Shown here piece after piece: positions 1 to 7,832 of a DNA stretch of 48,969 nucleotides. The translations under genes were made by a program, and so were the position numbers. Source of the DNA: Gordonia sp. (in: high G+C Gram-positive bacteria) (GTDB taxonomy: Bacteria; Actinomycetota; Actinomycetes; Mycobacteriales; Mycobacteriaceae); contig NZ_JAGQTN010000206.1 in NCBI RefSeq assembly GCF_020438995.1, forward strand, positions 1 to 48,969, read 5' to 3'. Position 1 is the stretch's first letter. Every line of letters begins with the position of its first letter. The notes under the pieces were generated by a model. It worked only from the letters and a program-made list of their open reading frames with translations, was not told where the DNA came from and ran no database searches.

Positions 1-1863
1 CACACGGGCACAGGGCAACTCGTCGAGATATCCGCGCTCGAGGTCATCGTGCACGGCTTCGATCCCGGCTTCGGTGTCCAGGGCTCGGCCGCTGCCGGCC
101 GTAAGGTCGACTACCCGCGTGGGCGCCCGGATGCGGCCGACTTCTATCCCGTATTCGACTGCGCCGACGGCCGCGTCCGTATCTGCCTGCTCGCGAAACG
201 TCAATGGCGGTCGATGTTCTCGTGGCTCGGCGAGCCGGCCGAATTCGCCGATCCCGTGTACGACACGATCCCCGGGCGGTTCGCCGCCGCCGGCCGCATC
301 CATCCGCTCATCGCGAAGCTGTTCTCCGCGTACACCCGTGACGAACTCGTCGCCGAAGGTGCGGCGCGGGGGATTCCGATCGGCGGCGTGCTGTCGGTCG
401 GGGAGGTGCTGACCGCCGAACACTACGCGATCTCGGGAGCGTTCGCCGACGACCAGATCGCCGACGGCGTGGCCGCGCGCGTGCCATCGGGATACGCGAC
501 GCTCGACGGCCTGCGCGCCGGTTGGCGTCACCGGGCCCCCGGCGTGGGTGAGCACGACGAGCAGATTGCGGTTGCTCCGATTCCGGAATCGATTGTCGCG
601 AAACAACTTGTGACGGCATCTGATACGAGTCCCACGTCGGGTGCTCCCGCGCCGGTCGGGGTGGTGCGCCCGTTCGCCGGCCTGCGGGTCCTCGACCTGG
701 GTGTGATCGTGTTCGGCGCCGAACTCGGCCGCCAGTTCGCCGACAACGGCGCCGATGTCATCAAGGTGGAGAACGCCGCCTTCCCCGACGGCCTGCGCCA
801 GTCCAAACGCGGTGCGGCACTGTCACCCTCGGTGGCCTGGGGACACCGCAACCGCCGGTCGATCGGATTGAACCTGCGCGAACCGGAAGGCAAACAGATC
901 TTCCGCGACCTCGCCGCCTCGGCCGATGTGGTGCTCGCCAATTTCAAGCCGGGCACGCTGACATCGATGGGCATTGCGTACGAGGATCTTTCGGCGATCA
1001 ATGACAAGATCGTCGTCGCCGAGTCCAGTGCCTTCGGCAGCGTCGGCCCGTGGAGCACGCGCCTGGGCTACGGACCGCTGGTCCGGGCCGCGTGCGGGGT
1101 GTCGGATCTGTGGCGCTACGACGCCGACTACCGGGGACTGTGCGACGGGTCCACCGTCTACCCCGACCACATCGCAGCGCAGGTGAGTGCGGCCACCATT
1201 CTCGCGGCGCTCATCGCCCGCGAAAAGTACGGTTGCGGTGGACATATCGAGGTGGCGCAGGCCGACACCGCGATCATGCAGCTCGGCGAGCATCTCGTCC
1301 GCGAATCCCTGGCACCCGGTTCGGTGGCGGTCACCGGAAACACCGACCCGATCGCTGCTCCGTCGGGCGTCTACGCATGCGCCGGTGACGACGAATGGTG
1401 CGTGGTCAGTGTTCGTGACGACGCCGACTGGGAGCGGCTGTGCGCTGTGATCGACTTGGCCGACCCACGATTGGCGACGGCCGCGGCCCGACTGGCCGAC
1501 CGGGCCGCAGCAGAAGAGCCACTGGCCCAATGGTTGTCAGAGCGCACTCCCATCGAAGCGATGACGGCGTTGCAGGAGGGGGGAGTTCCGGCCGGCGCGA
1601 TGAACCGCTTGCCCGAACTGCTCGTCGACCCCCACCTGGTGGCGCGCTCGGCCTACACCGACCTCGAACACCCCCTGCTGCCCACGCCACTGCCCACCGC
1701 GGTCCGGGTCGCGCACTTCCAGGCCATCCCCGACGCCCCGCTGAATCCGGCCCCACTGCCCGGGGAACAGACTCGCGCCATCGCGCGCGACCTCCTCGGC
1801 CTCGACGACACAGAGATCGACCGTCTCGTCGCCGCCGGAATTCTGCAACCCCCACCGGAATAA
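1..1863 (+). CDS. Two-domain class III (CaiB/BaiF) CoA-transferase, 5' partial
   Basis: Frame 1 is open from the first base of the window to the TAA at 1861-1863, so the gene starts upstream and the GTG at 49 is internal. The first visible residues (GTGQLVEISALE) match the mid-region of a CaiB-type domain. A second, nearly complete CaiB/BaiF domain starts near position 660 (RPFAGLRVLDLG, then GADVIKVE) and runs to the stop. The Asp in the stretch YPDHIAA is a candidate for the catalytic aspartate that carries the acyl/CoA intermediate in this family. The product is therefore a tandem fusion, as in some actinobacterial CoA-transferases of acyl or sterol catabolism. It faces an acyl-CoA dehydrogenase convergently. 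The substrate cannot be told from sequence; family assignment is confident, specificity is not. Confidence 0.85.
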   Translation, partial: HTGTGQLVEISALEVIVHGFDPGFGVQGSAAAGRKVDYPRGRPDAADFYPVFDCADGRVRICLLAKRQWRSMFSWLGEPAEFADPVYDTIPGRFAAAGRIHPLIAKLFSAYTRDELVAEGAARGIPIGGVLSVGEVLTAEHYAISGAFADDQIADGVAARVPSGYATLDGLRAGWRHRAPGVGEHDEQIAVAPIPESIVAKQLVTASDTSPTSGAPAPVGVVRPFAGLRVLDLGVIVFGAELGRQFADNGADVIKVENAAFPDGLRQSKRGAALSPSVAWGHRNRRSIGLNLREPEGKQIFRDLAASADVVLANFKPGTLTSMGIAYEDLSAINDKIVVAESSAFGSVGPWSTRLGYGPLVRAACGVSDLWRYDADYRGLCDGSTVYPDHIAAQVSAATILAALIAREKYGCGGHIEVAQADTAIMQLGEHLVRESLAPGSVAVTGNTDPIAAPSGVYACAGDDEWCVVSVRDDADWERLCAVIDLADPRLATAAARLADRAAAEEPLAQWLSERTPIEAMTALQEGGVPAGAMNRLPELLVDPHLVARSAYTDLEHPLLPTPLPTAVRVAHFQAIPDAPLNPAPLPGEQTRAIARDLLGLDDTEIDRLVAAGILQPPPE

Positions 1864-1875
1864 GCCTTCCCCCAG

Positions 1876-1889
1876 CCGGTTCCGACCGG
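1876..1889. terminator. Small hairpin in convergent gap
   Basis: CCGGT-TCCG-ACCGG forms a 5-bp GC stem in the 64-bp gap between the CoA-transferase and the convergent acyl-CoA dehydrogenase. There is no U-tract, so the terminator call rests on position only. Confidence 0.25.
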
Positions 1890-1927
1890 AAAGCCGAGCC
1901 CCCGCCTCAACCGGCGAAGGGGGCGGT

Positions 1928-3088
1928 TCAGCGCATCAGGTCGCGGTGGATGATCTCTTTCATGATCTCGTTGGTGCCGCCGTAGATCCGCTGCACGCGG
2001 GCGTCGATGAATGCTTTGGCGACGGGGTATTCCATCATGTATCCGTAGCCGCCGTGGAATTGTACACCGGCATCGATCACCTTGTCCTGCAACTCCGTTG
2101 CCCAGAGTTTGGCCTTGGCGGCGTCGATCGCGGTGAGTGTTCCGTTGTTGTATTCGCGGACGCAGCGGTCGATGTAGGCGCGGCACACCTCGATGCCGGT
2201 GGCCAGTTCGGCGAGGGTGAACCCCAGCCCCTGGAAGCGGCCGATCGGCCCGCCGAACGCCTCACGCTCCTTGACATAGGCCAGGGTCCAGTCGAAGACG
2301 GCCTCCGCCGATACCTGTCCGGCGATGGCGATGCCGAGACGCTCCAGCGGCAGGCTCTGCATCAGGTAGCGCAGTCCGCCGCCCACCTCGCCGAGGAGTT
2401 GGTTCTCGCCGACCCGGACGTTGTCGAAGAACAGTTCGGCGGTGTCCTGAGCGTGCAGGCCCACCTTGTCGAGTTTGCGGCCGCGGGCGAAACCGGCGGT
2501 GCCGTCCTCGACGACGAACAGACTGAAATCGTTCGAACTGCGCCCGGTCGTGTTCTCGGCCGACGTCTTGGCGAAGACGATGACCAGGTCGGCGAGGATG
2601 CCGCTGGTGATGAAGGTCTTCGAGCCGTTGATCACCCACCCGTCGCCGTCGCGGACGGCGGTGGTGCCGATGCCGCGCAGGTCGCTGCCTGCCCCGGGCT
2701 CGCTCATCGCGATGGCGCCGATGGTCTCGCCGGTGACGAAGCCGGGCAGCCAGCGTGCGCGCTGCTCGTCGGTGGCGTGGCGCAGCAGGTAGTTGAGCGC
2801 GATGTCGTCGTTGGTGGAGAACCCCGATTGCAGGGCCGACGCTCCGACACGGGCGATCTCCTCCTGGATGACGACGCGGAACCGGTAGTCGGTCTCGCCG
2901 GGCCCGCCGTACTCCTCGGGCACAGACAGGCCCAGCAGTCCCTGCGCGCCCGCGGCCCGCCAGGTGTCGCGGTCGATGAGACGGTCGGAGTCCCAGCGTT
3001 GCATGTTGGGGACGACGTGTTTGCCGACGAAGCCGCGGACGGAGGCGCGGAACTGTTCGTGGTCGTCGGAAAAGAGATCGGTGCGCAT
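1928..3088 (-). CDS. Acyl-CoA dehydrogenase, long-chain (LCAD-like) type
   Basis: This is a 386-residue, full-length FAD-dependent acyl-CoA dehydrogenase that introduces the alpha-beta double bond in beta-oxidation. The family signature AMSEPGAGSDL lies near residues 127-137, and the C-terminal block reads IYGGTNEIMKE. The position occupied by the catalytic Glu in medium-chain enzymes (YEGT) is Gly here. As in LCAD and isovaleryl-CoA dehydrogenases, the base is probably the Glu in FTLAELATG (about residue 294); this is inference by alignment from memory. The ATG at 3088 is preceded by AGGAGAT at good spacing. It is transcribed away from the GNAT gene at 3210 and converges on the CoA-transferase gene. 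Chain-length range and FadE number cannot be assigned. Confidence 0.9.
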   Translation of the reverse strand: MRTDLFSDDHEQFRASVRGFVGKHVVPNMQRWDSDRLIDRDTWRAAGAQGLLGLSVPEEYGGPGETDYRFRVVIQEEIARVGASALQSGFSTNDDIALNYLLRHATDEQRARWLPGFVTGETIGAIAMSEPGAGSDLRGIGTTAVRDGDGWVINGSKTFITSGILADLVIVFAKTSAENTTGRSSNDFSLFVVEDGTAGFARGRKLDKVGLHAQDTAELFFDNVRVGENQLLGEVGGGLRYLMQSLPLERLGIAIAGQVSAEAVFDWTLAYVKEREAFGGPIGRFQGLGFTLAELATGIEVCRAYIDRCVREYNNGTLTAIDAAKAKLWATELQDKVIDAGVQFHGGYGYMMEYPVAKAFIDARVQRIYGGTNEIMKEIIHRDLMR

Positions 3089-3209
3089 GGTATCTCCTGG
3101 TCAGCGTCCGGGGCGCCGGATCTATTTATCTATGTACATTAGATTTATACCATTCGAACGGACGGCTTTCGGCATTGTCAAGCTTATCGAAATACGTTAG
3201 ATTTACTGG
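3089..3209. promoter_or_regulatory. Divergent control region with paired TACRTTAGATTTA boxes
   Basis: The divergent gap is unusually AT-rich for this genome. It holds two direct copies of a 13-bp box, TACATTAGATTTA at 3135-3147 and TACGTTAGATTTA at 3193-3205. The first overlaps an imperfect dyad, ATCTA-TGTACA-TTAGAT. The TAGATT in the second copy (3198-3203) lies six bases before the GTG at 3210 and fits an actinobacterial -10 box (TANNNT). The boxes may be promoter elements, operator half-sites, or both. Confidence 0.5.
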
Positions 3210-4268
3210 GTGATTGACCAGGCCCAGTCCATCATCTCCTACTCGTGGACCCCGCAACTGGACGGCGACGACCTCGATCAGATCCTCGCGCTCGTGACGG
3301 CGGCGTCCGCCTACGACGACGAGGCCGGCTTCGCCCAGATCGACCCGGCCGATGTCACCAGCACCGATGTCACCGGCGACATCCGGGTGCTGCATCTGCC
3401 GATCCGGGCGCACCCAGATCTGAACCCCGCCGACCTGAACCCCGCGGACCTGAACCCTGACGAGTACGCCCCGCCGGTGGTGGTCGCCTATCTCCGCCTG
3501 GCGATCGGTGCCGGGGGACTGGCGACCGTCTCCTACGTCGTGCACCCGGACTACCGCTCCCGCGGCTTGACCACCCTTCTCGTCGAACAGCTCGGCCTCG
3601 ACGCCGCGACCGAAGGCGGCTGGGACGGGACGGGCGCGACGGCGCTGCGGTGCTGGGCGTATTCCACCCATCCGGCCGCCGAACGGCTCACCAGACGTTT
3701 CGGCGTCGACGCCGTCGCCGAGCAGTGGGGGCTGGCGCGGCCGCTGACCGGTCCGTTCGCGCTGCCGCTGGATGTGCGCGAAGTGCCCGCGGGTCTGGTC
3801 CTGGGTGCCCCACGCGCACTCGGCGCGGACGTCGCCGAGCTGGTCGAGGTGCTCGGCGCCGCGTCGGTGCCGCAGGCGCATCGCGACCGGCTCACCTCGG
3901 ATCTGGGCCGCGGCACCGGCACCGTCATCGACGTGCGCGACGCGACCGGCGTCATGCTGGGATTCGTCTGGTACACCACCGCCACGACCATCCACCTCGA
4001 ACTGCGCGCAGCTCCGGTGTTCGCGCTGATCCTGGCGGCATCGGCGACCGGGCAGGGGCTGGGCAGTGCGCTGCTGGTGGCCGCGATGACCGACCAGCGC
4101 GACAATCCGCCGGCGGGCGAACGCGGTGCGCAGGTGTCGCTGCTGCGGATCAACCCCGACGACCATGCCGCGGTGCGCATGTGCCGATTGCTCGGCTACG
4201 AGCAGGAGGATTCGGACACGTGCTACCAGGTGGGCCGGACCGACGAGCCGCCGCCGGTGTTCGGCTGA
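3210..4268 (+). CDS. Tandem GNAT acetyltransferase, mycothiol synthase (MshD)-like
   Basis: The 352-residue protein has two GNAT-like halves. The N-terminal half has the acetyl-CoA loop region VHPDYRSRGL, and the C-terminal half has ATGQGLGSALLV followed by VRMCRLLGYEQE. This two-GNAT layout is that of MshD, which acetylates Cys-GlcN-Ins in mycothiol synthesis. A short linker repeats DLNPA about three times near residues 70-85, encoded by 15-bp tandem repeats at about 3419-3465. The GTG at 3210 has no Shine-Dalgarno and sits just after a possible -10 box, so it may be leaderless. It precedes two crotonase genes on the same strand and is not in a mycothiol cluster, so a paralogue with another substrate is equally possible. 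Confidence 0.6.
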   Translation: MIDQAQSIISYSWTPQLDGDDLDQILALVTAASAYDDEAGFAQIDPADVTSTDVTGDIRVLHLPIRAHPDLNPADLNPADLNPDEYAPPVVVAYLRLAIGAGGLATVSYVVHPDYRSRGLTTLLVEQLGLDAATEGGWDGTGATALRCWAYSTHPAAERLTRRFGVDAVAEQWGLARPLTGPFALPLDVREVPAGLVLGAPRALGADVAELVEVLGAASVPQAHRDRLTSDLGRGTGTVIDVRDATGVMLGFVWYTTATTIHLELRAAPVFALILAASATGQGLGSALLVAAMTDQRDNPPAGERGAQVSLLRINPDDHAAVRMCRLLGYEQEDSDTCYQVGRTDEPPPVFG

Positions 4269-4319
4269 TCTCAACAGCTTTCGGACAAATACAGTCGGAT
4301 ATACCTACAGGAGCAGTTT

Positions 4320-5123
4320 GTGACTGAACACCAACCCGAAGATTCCGGCGAGGTGCTGTACCGGGTTCGCGACCACGTCGCCGTCATCACCTTCAACAGG
4401 CCCGAGGCGATGAACTCGGTCAACTCGGCGTTGTCGGCGGCGGCCGGTGCCGCACTCGAACGTGCCGACGCCGACGAGGACGTGCGGGCGGTGGTACTCA
4501 CCGGGGCGGGTAAGGCGTTCTGCGCTGGTGCCGACCTGAAGGAACTGGGCGCCGGACGGCGGATCGATGATCCCGAGCACCGCGAGTGGGACTTCGCGGG
4601 CATTGTGCGGCACTGGATTTCGACGCCGGTCATCGCGGCGGTGAACGGTTTCGCGCTCGGCGGGGGCACCGAGATCGTGCTCGCCGCCGACCTCGCGGTG
4701 ATCGATGAGACCGCGTCCATGGGATTGCCGGAGGTACGTCGGGGGATCATCGCCGCCGCCGGCGGGCTGCTGCGGATCCACCGGCAGGTGCCGCAGAAGG
4801 TCGCGGCCGAGATCGCCCTGACCGGCGAACCGATCTCCGCTGCAAGGGCTTACGAGCTCGGGCTGGTCAACCGGATCGCCCCGGCGGGAACCGCGCTCGA
4901 CGTCGCGCTCGAACTGGCGGCGACGATCGCGCGTAACGCTCCGCTCGCCGTCGCCGAGACCAAGCGCGTCATGCACGAGACCGCACTGTCCGAGCGCGGC
5001 TGGGACGAGGAGGCGTGGCGGATCAACAGGACCGCGATCCGCACGGTGTTCGCGAGTTCCGATGCCAGGGAAGGGCCGCGGGCGTTCGCCGAGAAGCGCG
5101 CGCCGCAGTGGACGGGACGGTAG
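4320..5123 (+). CDS. Enoyl-CoA hydratase (crotonase family)
   Basis: This 267-residue protein has the usual crotonase length. The oxyanion-hole segment reads AFCAGADL, and both catalytic glutamates are present: Glu in GGGTEI (Glu144 of rat crotonase) and Glu in GLPEV (Glu164). It is therefore a credible hydratase of beta-oxidation, adding water to 2-enoyl-CoA. The GTG start at 4320 is preceded by AGGAGC. It lies 51 bp after the GNAT gene and upstream of a second crotonase on the same strand, which suggests co-transcription. The chain-length preference cannot be read from the sequence. Confidence 0.88.
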   Translation: MTEHQPEDSGEVLYRVRDHVAVITFNRPEAMNSVNSALSAAAGAALERADADEDVRAVVLTGAGKAFCAGADLKELGAGRRIDDPEHREWDFAGIVRHWISTPVIAAVNGFALGGGTEIVLAADLAVIDETASMGLPEVRRGIIAAAGGLLRIHRQVPQKVAAEIALTGEPISAARAYELGLVNRIAPAGTALDVALELAATIARNAPLAVAETKRVMHETALSERGWDEEAWRINRTAIRTVFASSDAREGPRAFAEKRAPQWTGR

Positions 5124-5155
5124 CCGCGATGGCCGGGGCGCAGGACCGATCTCGC

Positions 5156-5257
5156 GAATCACGCCCTGCGAAAGCCGAATTCGGCTTTCGTGAATCACGC
5201 CCTGCGAAAGCCGAATTCGGCTTTCGTGAATCACGCTCCGCGAAAGCCGAATTCGGC
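5156..5257. repeat. 36-bp tandem repeats each carrying a 22-bp perfect palindrome
   Basis: Three tandem units begin at 5156, 5192 and 5228; the third is truncated at 5257. Each full unit contains a 22-bp perfect palindrome (5169-5190 and 5205-5226). Its left half is CGAAAGCCGAA and the right half is the reverse complement. The third copy loses the end of its right arm. In RNA this would give two strong hairpins between the crotonase genes. The 36-bp unit is a multiple of three and stays open in the downstream crotonase frame (RESRPAKAEFGF), so it could be translated if an upstream start is used. Confidence 0.9.
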
Positions 5258-5308
5258 AACACCATCCCCGATACGGCCAGCGATTCGCTGACCCGGGAGA
5301 GCGCACCG

Positions 5309-6136
5309 GTGGTCAGCGTCGAGGCCGACGGCGAGATCGCGATCATCCGGCTCGACAGGCCCGCCAAACTCAACGCGTTCACCCACCAGATGTCCGAGGA
5401 GATCATCGCCGCGCTCGACAGAACCGACGCCGACGATGCGGTGCGCGCGGTGGTGCTCACCGGCACCGGCAGGGCATTCTGTGCGGGCGCCGACCTCGCC
5501 GCCGGTGGCGACACCTTCGTCACCGAGACCGAGGGGCAGACCCCGCCCGATGTCGGCGGGGTGACCGCGCTGCGCATCTTCCGGTCCGCGAAACCGGTGA
5601 TCGCCGCCATCAACGGTCCGGCCGCGGGTGTCGGGGTCACCATGACGCTGCCGGCCGACATCCGGATCGCTTCGGACACAGCCAAATTCGGTTTCGTCTT
5701 CACCGCGCGCGGACTGGTCCCGGAGGCCTGCTCGAGCTGGTTCCTGCCGCGGCTGGTCGGCATCGGCACCGCCCTGGAGTGGGTGCTGGGCGCGAGGATG
5801 GTGCCGGCCGCCGAGGCGCTCGAGCGTGGGCTGGTGCGTGAGGTCGTCGCACCGGAACAGGTTCTGCCCCGGGCGATCGAGGTGGCCCGCGAGCTGGTGG
5901 CCGGGACCGCACCGGTGTCGGTGGCGCTGACCCGGGCCATGCTCTGGCGCATGCTGGGTGCGGCCGATCCGATAGACGCGCACCGTGCTGAATCTGTCGG
6001 CATCCATGTGCGCGGTCAGGCCGCAGATGTGCGTGAGGGCGTCGACGCCTTCCTCGGCAAACGCTCGCCGGTCTTCCCCGATCACATCTCCGAAGGCCTG
6101 CCCGATCTGTTCGGGGACACTGATTCGGCCGGTTGA
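5309..6136 (+). CDS. Crotonase-family protein with non-canonical active site
   Basis: From the GTG at 5309 (GGGAGAG eight bases upstream) this is a 275-residue crotonase-fold protein with the oxyanion-hole segment AFCAGADL. The frame is open back to 5015, and an ATG at 5129 would add 60 residues spanning the palindromic repeats. I prefer 5309 on length and ribosome-binding site. Both canonical catalytic Glu positions are substituted: the GGGxE position reads GVGVT and the following PE position reads VF. The nearby block RGLVPEACSSWF is typical of a crotonase subgroup with altered catalysis. It may be a hydratase using another residue, an isomerase or a hydrolase. It follows the canonical crotonase and precedes alkB. 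Confidence 0.8.
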   Translation: MVSVEADGEIAIIRLDRPAKLNAFTHQMSEEIIAALDRTDADDAVRAVVLTGTGRAFCAGADLAAGGDTFVTETEGQTPPDVGGVTALRIFRSAKPVIAAINGPAAGVGVTMTLPADIRIASDTAKFGFVFTARGLVPEACSSWFLPRLVGIGTALEWVLGARMVPAAEALERGLVREVVAPEQVLPRAIEVARELVAGTAPVSVALTRAMLWRMLGAADPIDAHRAESVGIHVRGQAADVREGVDAFLGKRSPVFPDHISEGLPDLFGDTDSAG

Positions 6137-6230
6137 CCCTTTCGGTCGGAAAGCTGACGATCCCGGCATCCCGATCTGTGTGCACGACCATACCTCAGAG
6201 TTCGATCACATGAGCGATTACTGTGAAAAA

Positions 6231-6257
6231 GCACAACAGAGAATCTAATTCTTGTGC
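6231..6257. promoter_or_regulatory. Interrupted dyad upstream of alkB
   Basis: GCACA...AGAAT-CTA-ATTCT-TGTGC is an inverted repeat with a four-base bulge (ACAG) on the left side. It lies in an AT-richer part of the 202-bp gap between the second crotonase and alkB. It could be the crotonase terminator or a regulator site for alkB. Confidence 0.4.
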
Positions 6258-6294
6258 GAATTGGCCGATGTTTGTGACTCAGATCCCTGTAACG

Positions 6295-6317
6295 TTGACA
6301 ACATCGAACGTTGTCAA
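6295..6317. promoter_or_regulatory. Operator-like inverted repeat at the alkB promoter
   Basis: TTGACAAC and GTTGTCAA form a perfect 8-bp inverted repeat separated by seven bases, 21 bp upstream of the alkB ATG. The left arm contains the -35 consensus TTGACA, so a bound regulator would be expected to occlude the promoter. Neither the regulator nor the direction of control is visible. Confidence 0.55.
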
Positions 6318-6338
6318 GGTTTAAGGGAGTACACAGCC

Positions 6339-7832
6339 ATGAGTCTGGAACCCACTGGTGTCGTCGCAGACGGCACCACCGAGCAGTGGCGTGATCGCAA
6401 ACGCTACCTCTGGCTGATGGGACTGGTCGTCCCGTCGCTGGCGTTCATAGCACTCGGTATGTACTTGCTGACGGGCTGGGGCGTGTTCATGTGGACCGGA
6501 CCCATCGTCATCTTCCTGATCGTGCCGCTCGCCGACATCATCATCGGGACCGACTCATCCAACCCGCCGGACGAGATGATCGAGGAACTCGAGAACGACA
6601 AGTACTACCGGTACGTCACCTACGCCTTCCTCCCGCTGCAGTACGCCGGCTTCATCGTCGCGATGTACCTGGTCGGCACCACCGACTGGCCCGTCATCGA
6701 CAAGATCGGCCTGGCCATCTCGATCGGCTGCGTCGGCGGCATCGCCATCAACACCGCCCACGAACTCGGCCACAAGCGGGAGAAGGAAGAGCGCTGGCTC
6801 GGCAAGATCGCGCTCGCCCAGAGCGCCTACGGCCACTTCTTCATCGAGCACAACCGCGGCCACCACACCCGCGTCTCCACCCCCGAGGATCCGGCATCGT
6901 CGCGCATCGGTGAGAGCTTCTACCGCTTCTGGCCGCGCACCGTCTCCGGATCGCTGCGCAGCGCCTGGAGCAGCGAGAAGAAGCGTTACGAGCGCAAGGA
7001 AACCCACCCGTTCCACTGGGGCAACGATGTCCTCAATGCCTGGGCGATGACGGTCGTGCTGTTCGGTGTCATCATCGCGGTGACCGGCGTCGAGGTGATC
7101 CCGTACCTGATCCTGCAGGCCATCGTAGGATTCTCGCTGCTCGAAGTGGTCAACTACATGGAGCACTACGGCATGCTGCGGCAGAAGACGCGCACCGGCC
7201 GCTACGAGCGGGTGCTGCCCTCGCACTCGTGGAACTCCAACAACATCGGCACCAACATCCTGCTGTACCACTTGCAGCGGCACAGCGACCACCACGCCAA
7301 CCCCACCCGTCGCTACCAGACGCTGCGCGACTACAAGGAATCGCCCACCCTGCCCACCGGCTACGCGGGCATGATCGTCCTCGCGGTGATCCCGCCGCTG
7401 TGGCGCAAGGTGATGGACCCGCGCGTCGTCGCGCACTTCGACGGTGACGTCCGCCTGGCCAACGTGCAGCCCGGCAAGCTCGACAAGCTGATGGCCAAGT
7501 TCCCGCCGCCCGGAACCGAACTTGAGACCGAGAAGGAAGACATCACCCGCCAGGTGTACGCCACCGAGGTGCTGGTCGCCCGCTGCCCCGGCTGCGAGTA
7601 CACCTACGAAGTGGCCTCCGGTGACGAGGCCGAAGGCTTCGCCGCAGGTACAGCCTGGAAGGACATCCCCGACGACTGGTGCTGCCCCGACTGCGGTGTC
7701 CGCGAGAAGGTCGACTTCATCCCGGTGCAGACGGCATCCGGCGTGGCGGCCCAGAAGGCATCGACCCAGAAGGCATCGACCCCGAAGACATCGAGCCCGA
7801 AGACATCGACACGCGAGGAAGCTAGTCGATAG
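6339..7832 (+). CDS. alkB: Alkane 1-monooxygenase fused to rubredoxin
   Basis: This 497-residue fusion combines an integral-membrane non-haem di-iron alkane hydroxylase, oxidising n-alkanes to 1-alkanols, with its electron donor. The family His motifs are all visible: HELGHK (141-146), EHNRGHH (170-176), NYMEHYG (272-278) and LQRHSDHHA (312-320). Hydrophobic segments lie near 24-45, 50-70, 95-112, 122-140 and 235-270. A rubredoxin domain follows, with CPGC at 416-419 and CPDC at 449-452. The tail after residue 465 is low-complexity, with repeated KAST/KTS units. The ATG at 6339 has AGGGAG upstream; the frame is open from 6252 but that extension lacks a ribosome-binding site. AlkB-rubredoxin fusions are known in Dietzia and related actinobacteria. 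Rubredoxin reductase is not in the window. Confidence 0.96.
   Translation: MSLEPTGVVADGTTEQWRDRKRYLWLMGLVVPSLAFIALGMYLLTGWGVFMWTGPIVIFLIVPLADIIIGTDSSNPPDEMIEELENDKYYRYVTYAFLPLQYAGFIVAMYLVGTTDWPVIDKIGLAISIGCVGGIAINTAHELGHKREKEERWLGKIALAQSAYGHFFIEHNRGHHTRVSTPEDPASSRIGESFYRFWPRTVSGSLRSAWSSEKKRYERKETHPFHWGNDVLNAWAMTVVLFGVIIAVTGVEVIPYLILQAIVGFSLLEVVNYMEHYGMLRQKTRTGRYERVLPSHSWNSNNIGTNILLYHLQRHSDHHANPTRRYQTLRDYKESPTLPTGYAGMIVLAVIPPLWRKVMDPRVVAHFDGDVRLANVQPGKLDKLMAKFPPPGTELETEKEDITRQVYATEVLVARCPGCEYTYEVASGDEAEGFAAGTAWKDIPDDWCCPDCGVREKVDFIPVQTASGVAAQKASTQKASTPKTSSPKTSTREEASR

Noticed and set aside
49-51. GTG at 49 as the CoA-transferase start
   Set aside because: The frame is open to base 1 and the residues encoded before 49 match conserved family sequence, so the gene begins outside the window.
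5156-5257. CRISPR array or IS end
   Set aside because: Repeats abut without spacers, and no transposase or target duplication is seen nearby.
5015-5308. Start of the second crotonase at 5015
   Set aside because: This would overlap the previous gene by about 110 bp in another frame and add about 100 residues without homology; GTG 5309 gives family length and a ribosome-binding site.
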